A stretch of 64,000 nucleotides of DNA from Branchinecta lynchi (lineage: Eukaryota; Arthropoda; Branchiopoda; Anostraca; Branchinectidae), in NCBI GenBank assembly GCA_023053575.1, contig JAKZAP010000009.1, positions 14,179,869-14,243,868 of the forward strand, in the 5' to 3' direction. The stretch's first letter is position 1. The number at the start of each line of letters is the position of its first letter. The translations under genes and the position numbers were made by a program. Shown here piece after piece: positions 55,168-64,000 of the stretch. The notes beneath the pieces are model-generated. The model had not been told where the DNA came from and did no database searches. It worked only from the letters and a program-made list of their open reading frames with translations.

Positions 55168-55581
55168 AGGCGTATTCTCGCCGTTCCCCGAGGACTCCAC
55201 TTGAGGAGTCCCAGCGATTTTGTTTGTCCCGGGGACTCACTCCCCGTATTCTCGCCAGTCCCCGCGGACGGGGAATGCTCCGATTATCATCCCCTTCATC
55301 AAAAAGGACTCCCTTTCAGATTCGGAGGGGAATCAATTCTGCTGGTGTATGTGCAATGTAAAATTAATTAAAAACAATCAGAATAAACAAAACCAAATAT
55401 AAAGTGGATCCAGACTAATTTTGTCAACTGCATATTTCTTTTTCAAATGAAATCCATTTTGGAAGCATTCCCAGTGTTCTCGCTGTATCTGTACGCGGAG
55501 TGGGCGTGGAGTGACTCCCTCTATTCTCGCCGTTCCCTTCGATTCCCCGAGGAGTCCTCGGGGAACGGCGAGAATACGCCT
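55168..55581. mobile_element. AGGCGTATTC MITE, copy A, TSD CTA
   Basis: The intact 414-bp reference copy: AGGCGTATTCTCGCCGTTCC at the left and its complement GGAACGGCGAGAATACGCCT at the right, flanked by CTA (55165-55167 and 55582-55584). No coding capacity. Confidence 0.92.
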
Positions 55582-56061
55582 CTAGCCAAAAGTTTGTTTT
55601 CGGGGCCGATATCGATAATGGTTGGGAAATAAAAAAGTTAGGTCGCAAGTAATGGTAGGTTCAGGCTCATGTTCTTTAATTTGAAATAATTCAAACAATG
55701 TAAATCAATCTCTTGGGAGTGGGGATACACTGGGTTCGTGTGTCCCCACGTGTATGATATTAGAGACGGCAGCCGATTGGAAGTCGACTGGCGTGGTTCT
55801 TGTTTCTTCATCTGGTGCGTAGAAAAGGCGTCCCGCCTCCCCAGGAACGATCAAATCACTTTACTAAAAAAATTCATTCCAGCTTGACGACTGGTTACAC
55901 ACAAAGCACGTGCTTGAAAAACGCAACCAGTACACATTTACTACCATATTCTAATCAAAGCTTCACTAAAATATAGATCAGAGGGGCGTTTCGGTTTAGT
56001 CCCTATTAGGCTCCCAGCAATAACCATTATTGTTTTTTTTCGGCACTTTTCACTCTGCACG

Positions 56062-56409
56062 CTGTCAAAAGTTTCATAACAGATAACACAAGGATCCGCG
56101 GTTTCAGCAGATACCACTCAACAGACAGCACTTGGGATATAATATGTTGTCGCGACAAATGTTATGCATGAAACGCTATCCATAACAAGCATTGCCAGGA
56201 AGAGCCGAAAAAACGCCAAAAAAGGCATCTGCTGAGTTTCCGATATCATGACGAAAAAAAGTAAGCAGATGCTTTTCTTGCGTTTTTTTTTTACTCTTCT
56301 TGGCAATGCTTGTTATGCATAACATTTCATCCACAATGATTGTCGCGACAAAAGTGTTATCTGTTGAAACCACGCATCCTTGTGTTATCTGGTATGAAAC
56401 TTCTGACAA
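56062..56409. mobile_element. Foldback element
   Basis: GTTTCATAACAGATAACACA and AGGAT pairs with ATCCTTGTGTTATCTGGTAT and GAAAC; TGTCGCGACAAATGTTATGC and AACAAGCATTGCCAGGAAGA also have partners. Arms of about 150 bp, short centre. No TSD seen. Confidence 0.75.
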
Positions 56410-56771
56410 TGCAGTAGGCTACCCTTTAAAACTGAGTTTCAGCTAGATTTTCTGGCCTACTGTGAAACAAAAATCAGCTTTCAGACAATTTTCTCTGCAC
56501 TATTTTGTAGTCTATTCTAGCGTCTTAATATTGCATCGGATTTTAACTCTCCGAACTCGGATTAAAAATCTCCGATTTCGGTGATGCACAGCTACTAAAG
56601 TCCGATATAAGAAATTTGTTTCCAGTGTACCTAACCAAATACTAATCTCCCATAATTTAAAAAGTGGCAAGCTTCTCTTTTTACTGATTGATTTATGGAT
56701 CCATTCTACTGTATCTGTGTGATAACGAGGACAAGAAGACAGACATAACTTAATACGCTTGGAGCGCTTAA

Positions 56772-58023
56772 CTTGTATAAGGCCAACTTGCCCTTCGGCC
56801 AAGTGCCATATAGCGATCGCAATTTCTGTCCGTCCGTCGGTCTGTCCAGGTTTTGCTAGTTCGGGCACTTCCACATAAGCTAGGACGATAAAACTTGGCA
56901 GGCGTATCAGGGACTTTTGAGCGGGTGATCGGATCTCGATGGAACTTGATATTTGGAAAGACCTCATGCCTCAGACGACCCACTTAAAATTCGGACCGGA
57001 TCCGGTGACTTTTGGGGGGAGCTGGAGGGTGGCAACCGGAAATCTTGGGAACCGCTATGAGCGGAGGGATCGATATGAAACTTGGTGGGAAGACACCTAG
57101 CAAACACTAGATACATCATTGACATAACCGAGCCGATTCGGGTACTGTGGGGGAGTGGAGGGAGGGGGAATCCGGAATCTTGAGGTATTTATAACTTTTT
57201 AACGGGTGATCGGATCTCGATGGAACTTGATATTTGGAAAGACCTCGTACCTCAGACGACCCACTTAAAATCTGGACCGGATCCGGTGACTTTTGGGGGG
57301 AGCTGCAGGGGGCAACCGGAAATCTTGGGAAACGCTATGAGTGGAGGGATCGAGATGAAACTTGGTGGGAAGACACCTAGCAAACACTAGATACATCATT
57401 GACATAACCGAGCCGATTCGGGCACTGTGGGGGGAGTGGAGGGAGGGGGAATCCGGAATCTTGAGGCATTTATAACTTTTGAACGGGTGATCGGATCTCG
57501 ATGGAACTTGATATTTGGAAAGACCTCATGCCTCAGACGACCCACTTAAAATCCGGACCGGATCCGGTGACTTTGGGGGGGGAGCTGGAGGAGGCAACCG
57601 GAAATCTTGGGAAACGCTATGAGTGGAGGGGTCGAGATGAAACTTGGTGGGAAGACACCTATCAAACACTAGATACATAATTGACATGACCGAGCCGATT
57701 CGGGCCCTGTCGGGGGAGTGGATGGAGGGGGAATCCGGAATCTTGAGGTATTTATAACTTTTGAACGGGTGACCGGATCTCGATGAAACTTGATATTTAG
57801 AAAGACCTCATGCCTCAGACGACCCACTTAAAATCCGGACTGGATCCGGTGACTTTTGGGGGGAGCTGGAGGGGAGAACCGGAAATATTGGAAAACGCTA
57901 TGAGTGGAGGGATCGAGATGAAACTTGGTGGGAAGACACCTAGCAAACACTAGATATATCATTGACATAACCGAGCCGTGCCTACTCGTAACAAGTGCCA
58001 TATGAGCTCGTAGCTCTTGTTTC
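56772..58023 (-). mobile_element. E2 element, second copy, reverse orientation
   Basis: The 5' end lies at the right (AAACAAGAGCTACGAGCTCA, TATGGCACTTG on the minus strand) and the 3' end at the left (GCGATCGCTATATGGCACTT). Four tandem units of about 281 bp each start at GGATCTCGATG (56931, 57212, 57493, 57775). The terminal hairpin is degenerate. Confidence 0.8.
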
Positions 58024-58589
58024 CATCTAGCAGGGGATGTAAGCAGCAGGTTCATGTCGTCCAATCCAGTCCCCCCCAGGGCCAAAATAGTTTTGCTGTT
58101 GCCAAGGAATTTCAAAGATAAACCCCCTGGAAGCTTTGCGACAATCAGAATCAGTAGAATCACTAATGACTGTATCATAGCTGCAGGTTGATGTAAATGA
58201 AGGCATTGTAAATCGATGAGACGATAGATCATAAAATCGGACCTCTGCGAAGAGACGATTTGTGCCATGTTGAATGCGATGAAACCGTCGAATGGCCAAT
58301 TTGCCATTTTCCAGTTAAACACTCCTAGCGGATTCAGTACGGTTGGGAACGCTACTCCGCATTGAAGCCTAAAAGTCTTCGCCAAAATATAAGGTTTATG
58401 GATTTTCCTTCATTCTAAGCTGACTGCGAAGTATATTTTCAGTTAATGAAATCAGAGCACCAGCTTTAACTTCAGTCAGTTTCAGAGAAGAAGTTCCCAA
58501 AATCAGATATTTAAGGAAGAATATTTAAAGGACCTGTCTTGCTTATTCTGCCTTTTATAACATACCTAGCTCCCTTATGGAATTATAAG

Positions 58590-59226
58590 CTTCTAAAATC
58601 CCCACCTTTCATATTTGATGGTACAAAACGGATACGTCAGCTGAATTTCACAAGAATATACAAAGCAAGAGAAAAGGCTTTCGCCTATAAATAACTCTAA
58701 GAAATTTTGAGTAGTCGAACTAATCAGAGTAAAAAATGACATCAACAATGCACTTAAAACTGTTGATCGAATCAGCATTAACCGCATCTTCGGTAAGGCT
58801 GTTCCAAGGATCAACAATTCTGTGTGCCAGAACCGCACTTAAAAACGTCCTTGTGGAATCTTGATTTTGAAAGCTTGTACGCGTGCCCCCGATGATGACG
58901 GTTAATGCTGAATCTTACTAAATCAGTCACTTCAAAATTGTCATAGCTTCCATTGATTACTTTGAATGTTTCAATCAGGTCTCCTCTAAAAAATCTGTAT
59001 GCAATGGAGGGAAGGCACAACTTGGCTAATCTCACTTGGTAGGGAAGATCGCGCAGATCTGGTACGAACTTCGTAGCTCTCCGTTGAATTTTTTCATAAG
59101 CCTCAATGTCACAATTGTAATATGGTCTCACTGTGGTGTGGTCATATTCAACGATCGGGCGAACCATTGACTTGAAAAGAAGTGAGAACAAACCATCCTG
59201 CTTAATGTTGAGAGAACAGGGCATTT
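58590..59226 (-). mobile_element. CR1-like LINE fragment, same family as 42940-43690
   Basis: The minus-strand frame from 59224 encodes [20 protein letters not shown] and [20 protein letters not shown]; a frameshift near 58820 moves the rest into another frame ([15 protein letters not shown]). A family G 3' block follows directly at 58612-58650, linking this LINE remnant and family G spatially. Confidence 0.82.
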
Positions 59227-59261
59227 CTAGTTAGAGTTGTACTTTAAATATTTGTACAAAC

Positions 59262-59345
59262 ACCCTTGACCCTTGCCAAGAAGGGCCGAAATATAGCGCT
59301 AATAAAATGTAGTGGACGTATCCGTTTTGCATCGTCAAATATAAG
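59262..59345 (+). repeat. Family G forward copy, type 1
   Basis: Contains CCCTTGCCAAGAAGGGCCGA, AATATAGCGCTAATAAAATG and GACGTATCCGTTTTGCATCG. It lies close to the 5' side of the LINE fragment at 58590-59226. Confidence 0.65.
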
Positions 59346-59606
59346 GTTTATGGCTCTGAAAATGTTGCTTATTGTTATTTAATATAGATTGTTACTGTTA
59401 GCTATTACTATTATGATTGTTATCATGCTTTTATTGTATAATGATTGTTATCATACTTTTGTTTTATCAAGAGATTTTTACCAATCATTTAGGCTGAACT
59501 TTGAAACATGCTTGAGTTTTCAACCTTGTTTTCGTGAAGGGTTTTGCACGTCAACTCGAAGTAGCGCTTCCAGTCGTGCTTCAATCCGCTGAATGGGCAA
59601 AGGGCG

Positions 59607-59820
59607 AATACTCTATATGACGAAGTCCAAAACACACCAGTGATCCTCAGGAAGAAGGAGTAACCGTGTCCGTAACGAGCTCAGACTCAACGACTCAAAT
59701 CCTGTGCCAAACAATCATGGCGATCTTTCGGAGTAGCCGTGACACCGTTTCTTCATTTCTTCTGCAGGTACCCGGAGACTCTGCATCGGCAGGGAGAGAT
59801 AGTCATCAAGAGTATAGTGG
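59607..59820 (+). repeat. Dispersed repeat, family CTCTATATGAC, copy 3
   Basis: ACTCTATATGACGAAGTCC, CCAGTGATCCTCAGGAAGAA and GAGAGATAGTCATCAAGAGT as in copies 1 and 2. The TAT target of the 41.1 kb MITE is intact here. Confidence 0.65.
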
Positions 59821-60179
59821 CTTCTTCAATAGTGTTCAAAATTCAGAAGGCCATCTCTTGGAAAGCTTTGTCCCTTCTTCTTATAAGATTCCTCGATTTC
59901 CGCTAGAAAACGCGCAACAGCGACAAGTTCTTTGCCGGACAGACAAGAAATAGGTTGGCATTACTGAAAATAAAAAAAAAACTGGACAAAATATTCTGAC
60001 CAGAACAGGTTTATTCCAGTGCTGGTGTTTTCGGGGGGCCATGAATCGAAACTGCATTGAACGTACAGTTTTTTGTACTCACCACAAATGCCACTAGATA
60101 TTTATTTTATTTCTTATCGTTATTTCTTCTTCTTTCTTATTGTTTATTACTTATTATTTTGTGCTATTATATTACTAGA

Positions 60180-60345
60180 TTAATATTCTTTGAGCCCAAG
60201 CTGACTTTGAAACATCTATTCAAATAATGTTTACAACGGATGTACATCAGCTACGATTCTTCATCAGCGATGTTTCGGCCCTTCTTGGCAAGGGTCCTCG
60301 TCAGGCTGTCAATCTTCTGGGTCAACGTCGGGGAAGGAAACAAAC
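60180..60345 (-). repeat. Family G reverse copy, type 2
   Basis: TTTGAGCCCAAGCTGACTTT, ACAACGGATGTACATCAGC, TTTCGGCCCTTCTTGGCAAG and GGTCCTCGTCAGGC match 53700-53800 closely. Confidence 0.7.
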
Positions 60346-60614
60346 GTGTAAAAAAAAAATCTAAATAAATAATAATTACTAGATTATTATTTATTTGAAC
60401 ATTTTTCAAATATTCCAGAAGTCAAATACTCCTCTAAAATTCTGCCGGCTTCTCGAGAAGATTATAAACTCGTCCGGGCTGTTTTGAGCCCCACTTGGTT
60501 CCCTTATGGCTGTGATGAGCCTCGGAAAAACTTGCATAGCCGGCATTTCCTAACATAGGCCGAACACTCGTATTCAAGGCGGATTGAATAGGATTCCTTC
60601 TACAATGAAAATGG

Positions 60615-60900
60615 GTCTTAAAGGACACCTGACACTATTTACTATTGATGTTCCAATATTCAGTCCTATTTGAATACGGAAAACTAGGCTCTGCTTTCGA
60701 CAAATTATACAAGGCTTTGGTTGTTTTAACCCTTTTCCCAGGCGCATCGACTTCTAGTAACACCTCGGCAAAATTTGGATAACCAGTTTTACGCATCAAT
60801 AGCACGATATAACACTCATCCGGAGTATAAAGCATTGTCCAAATAGGTGCAATAAGCTGAATAGTGCTATACGCGATATTTACTTCTTAATACACATGCC
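60615..60900. repeat. TTAAAGGAC element, copy 3
   Basis: Starts TCTTAAAGGACACCTGACAC and shares GATGTTCCAATATTCAG, GGCTCTGCTTTCGACAAATT and CTTTGGTTGTT with copies 1 and 2. Confidence 0.55.
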
Positions 60901-60938
60901 TGTTCAAATAGAACCCGAGAGGTTCTTATGAATGCAGC

Positions 60939-61105
60939 CAAGACCGTATCCAGGGGGGGGGGGGCTAGGCTCCCCCCCCCCCCCGAAATATACAAAATGC
61001 TCATTTTTATAGGCTTATACCTCTGATCTATGTCTTTTTTTACTTTTTTGTGCGACCCGCAGGCATCCCCCCTCCCAGCGAAATAATTTCCTGGATACGG
61101 GCCTG
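60939..61105. mobile_element. hAT-like MITE, family 2, copy 2, perfect 8-bp TSD
   Basis: Ends CAAGACCGTATCCAGG and CCTGGATACGGGCCTG, flanked by AATGCAGC (60931-60938 and 61106-61113). G and C runs lie just inside the left end, and CGACCCGCAGGC near the right matches copy 1. Confidence 0.92.
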
Positions 61106-61539
61106 AATGCAGCGTTTGGTGTTGCCACGCCGATACAGTTTTTCTAGTTTCTAAAGATCAGAAAAAGTGTTCTTAATACCACTTGAAGTACAACAGTACA
61201 GTTTCACGCCCAATATATTGTAAAAAGCTATTATATTTGCGGACGGACAGCAATGGTCCTCGAACTAGCAGTAAGCAGTCGTAACAGAACAAACCTGTTC
61301 TTTTGAAGAAAAGTTGTTTCTTTAGCTTCCAACAAAGTAGAACTTTAGTGCTTCCGTGAATCCCGTGGTAACACTTGGTGCTGACTCCTTTCCTCGGCCC
61401 GGTGGCGGAACCAACCAAGCAATCTGATTGGCTCTGCATAAGGCAGAATAGAGCCGAGCTCCATTTTCCTTAGTCGCCTTAATACAGCGCGCCTTGAGGA
61501 AAAGAGGGAATCTGTAATAAGCTTTTGTACGCCGTAATA

Positions 61540-62120
61540 CAACTTACAACACCTATACGCCCCTCATAAAATTCCTCTCAGATTAGTTCTTTTTTGGCCG
61601 CTGCGTGCGCTATCGTAAAAAAACAATGACACGTTACTTCTTCGTGTATGTTTATCCAGGTTTGTTTTGCTAAATTCAATTCCTTTTAGGTCTAACCATG
61701 TTTAAAACTGTTTAAAATGCCTCTTCCCCTATTTTTGCTTTACGCTACTTTGTTCTGTCAAGCGTCATCAAGTTTGTCACTTCTGGCTTCCGACTTCATG
61801 CTGAGTGCTGACTGACTTTTCCTCGGGGCTAATGCGCGACTCGATATGAAGCGAAAGCCTAATCACTTATTCACCCGTCAGATAACTTATCCCCCCATCT
61901 CACGTGTGATTGTTATTTAAAATGCCTCTTCCCCTATTTTTGCTTTACCCAACTTTCTTCTGTTAAGCGTCATCAAGTTTGTCACTTCTGGCTTCCGACT
62001 TCATGCTGAGTGCTGACTGACTTTTCCACGGGTCTAATGCGCGACTCGATATGAAGCGAAAGCCTAATCACTTATTCACCCGTCAGATAACTTATCCCCC
62101 ATCTCACGTGTGACTGTTAT
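61540..62120 (+). repeat. Dispersed repeat with a 205-bp tandem duplication
   Basis: The block from TTTAAAATGCCTCTTCCCCT at 61711 is repeated from 61916 to about 62120 with few changes. Related sequence is at 11490-11770 and, in reverse, 9590-9721. It lies about 700 bp before the exon at 62841. Confidence 0.7.
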
Positions 62121-62840
62121 TGTTCCTCTAGCGCGTCTGGCGGCAGTTCATCATCGGATTTTATGAAGGACGTATTTGGACAATGCTTAACGCGCATGGA
62201 GAACAGTGAATAGCGGCAAGTGCAAAGAATAGTGAGGTGTCGTTAGCGTAACAAGTGTGGGTCTCCGGGTCTAAGAATTAATGATTGCAATTGCGGAAGT
62301 GGGTTGCACTGGCATTGCAGGTACGACGGGTCCTTTAAGCGTAAGAGGATTGGTGTTTTACTGGTTTCTGATGGTCGAGAATGGTTTTACAAGCTAGCAG
62401 CTCTTGTAAGACTAAAATCTTGAATACACCAGCATTACGTGATATCCTCCCCCCAGGTTTTTCAGCGTCAAGAGTAAGGCCTGAGTGAGCGGGAGCGCAG
62501 CCAATACCCAAATTTTATTCAATTAAACACACAACGACTCGTTAGATTTGAATATTTTGTGTCATGTTTGACAAGTATTTGTCATATCCAAACTAATGTA
62601 GAATTATCTTTTGTATATAATTAGTGCTAATATGGACGAGAACCACCAAATCGTCTTGACCGTCGTATCTGTTTTGAAAATAAATTGAATTGAATTGAAA
62701 AATTGAATTAAAGTTTAGTTGAAATACACTGTGTCCAGATTGTCCTTGGTACTTTCAGACACCTAACCCATTTAAGTAATTCCATACCTCATGAAAGTGG
62801 TGTGAAAGTCACTTTATTTGTATACAATCATTTTTTCTAG

Positions 62841-63060
62841 ATGTCCGAAGAGACAAACCAGTTCCAGATCGACCCCAAAGACTTAGAAGTCAGTTTCCGG
62901 AATCCGACCGCACAGTTCACCGGAAAAATAACTGTGGAATCTGTCATAGACCGGAGTATAAGGAATCACTTGGAACCGAATAAAATAGAGCAAGAACTAA
63001 CGGAGGAAAAGAAGAAGGTGGTGAAGTTGGAAGCGGAAAAGGAAATATTGAAAAAAAAAG
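62841..63060 (+). CDS. First coding exon of an unrecognised charged protein, continues past the window
   Basis: ATG follows directly on a good acceptor (CATTTTTTCTAG), so a 5' untranslated exon should lie upstream. The frame runs 73 codons plus one base to a GTATGT donor at 63061. Residues 1 to about 45 are mixed (FQIDPKDLEVSFRNPTAQF); from about 46 the sequence is a Lys/Glu-rich coiled coil (EQELTEEKKKVVKLEAEKE). I do not recognise the family. It is head to head with DNAJA3 at about 10 kb, too far to suggest a shared promoter. The rest of the gene lies beyond position 64000 or in later, undetected exons. Confidence 0.65.
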
Positions 63061-64000
63061 GTATGTGACAGTTCGCTAGTCAGTAATCGCCGTATGTTTT
63101 GCCTACTCAATCAAATAATGCTGAATTAGACTTGTTAGCCATGTCACAGATTGTCCGGGGGTGAAGGAAATTAGAGATGTTTTTTTTTGGTGGGGTGCCC
63201 TTGCTATTTCCTGGTATTATGAAGTCGACGAATCGTCAGGTAATTCGGTCGGTATGTAAATATTTATTGTATACTGGAAGTTAGGTTTGGAGGTAATTTG
63301 GCGAATACTAGAAGGGTAAAAAGAAGTGATCTTAATGTATGTAATTTTGAAAGTCAATTTTTTTTAGTTAAGTGCGATAATGAATACTGTTGTATGGCCC
63401 TTTGTTGGCTTTAATAAATTATTATTATTATGGGAATTTATGTCCGTCGGGTTCCGGAACGGTTTATGTTGTTTCCTCCTCTGTTCTTCCCGGTTGATCT
63501 GGTAGTAGATGTGGTTTGTATTTTGGTCATAGTATTTGAATTGAAACAGCCATTCGAGAGCTAAGCATGCAACAAGATTTCCAGGACCCCATGCTCCCTC
63601 CAAAGTGGGTGGATCCGATCTCGATCGACAAATTAGCACGCGTGGTTCTTGCCATCGTTCTGCCAGCCAAGTTTCGTCCCCAGATCCGGTCAGCCTTTTA
63701 AGGTTTCTGGGACCTCCCTTCAGCTTTCTACACAGTGGCCAGATCCAGTCCCTCCGTTGTACATCGATAAGATGTTCAGGACTCCCTCCTCCAATTCCCC
63801 CAATAATGACCGGATCCCAGCTGGATATACAAGGGCATGTCTATAGATCTTGTCATCGTTCGGCCAGCCACATTTCATCCCCACTTTGAACAGCTCTAGG
63901 TTATAATGAATATTAGACAATAATTAAATTTAAATTCTTTTGTTGATATTCGTTAATAAACTATATTAAAGTTAATAATTCAATTATTTTATTTTAATTT
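63061..64000. other. First intron of the preceding gene, with E2-like fragment
   Basis: AT-rich sequence; no second exon found. About 63600-63900 resembles the E2 internal units (GCCAAGTTTCGTCCCCAGAT, GACTCCCTCCTCCAATTCCC, GACCGGATCC), so a remnant of that family is present. Confidence 0.5.

Overview
The window is animal (metazoan) nuclear DNA. It holds multi-exon genes with GT-AG introns, a mitochondrial DnaJ gene with the animal DNAJA3 (Tid1) layout, CR1/Jockey-type non-LTR retrotransposons and very many short non-autonomous DNA transposons. The phylum cannot be fixed from the sequence; an invertebrate is likely. Most open reading frames are chance products or lie inside repeats, and the real coding sequence is a small share of the window.

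Three genes are supported. (1) Minus strand, 7415 to 835: four exons joining in frame to 816 residues, a type II membrane protein with a GH5/cellulase-like barrel that seems to lack both catalytic glutamates, followed by a long acidic tail. (2) Minus strand, 52701 to 13462: a complete nine-exon DNAJA3 orthologue of 486 residues (mitochondrial presequence, J domain with HPD, G/F region, four-repeat zinc finger, C-terminal substrate domain) spread over 39 kb. (3) Plus strand, 62841 to 63060: the first coding exon of an unrecognised charged, coiled-coil protein that runs off the right edge. Genes 1 and 2 are in tandem about 6 kb apart; genes 2 and 3 are head to head about 10 kb apart.

The introns of DNAJA3 and both intergenic spaces are layered with transposons. 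Several insertions can be proved by target site duplications (TSDs): hAT-like elements with perfect 8-bp TSDs (1679, 16434, 20139, 25734, 50461, 50614, 60939), elements with 3-bp TSDs (9725, 10697, 12773, 15223, 18716, 29833, 41106, 55168), an apparently intact LINE ORF2 at 29954-32815, and truncated LINE pieces (17595, 22260, 28080, 34818, 42940, 58590). Insertions are nested: LINEs inside two copies of one MITE, a hAT inside a hAT, a hAT inside an E1 end, and an E1 inside a palindromic MITE.

Two repeat families, here called E1 (137-bp internal repeats, GGGATCCCAAAAA at both ends) and E2 (roughly 280-bp and 565-bp internal periods, ATATGGCACTTG at both ends and a terminal hairpin), have a Helentron-like design and are the best candidates for something not yet described. 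I saw no CRISPR array, no bacterial operon and no intact viral genome.
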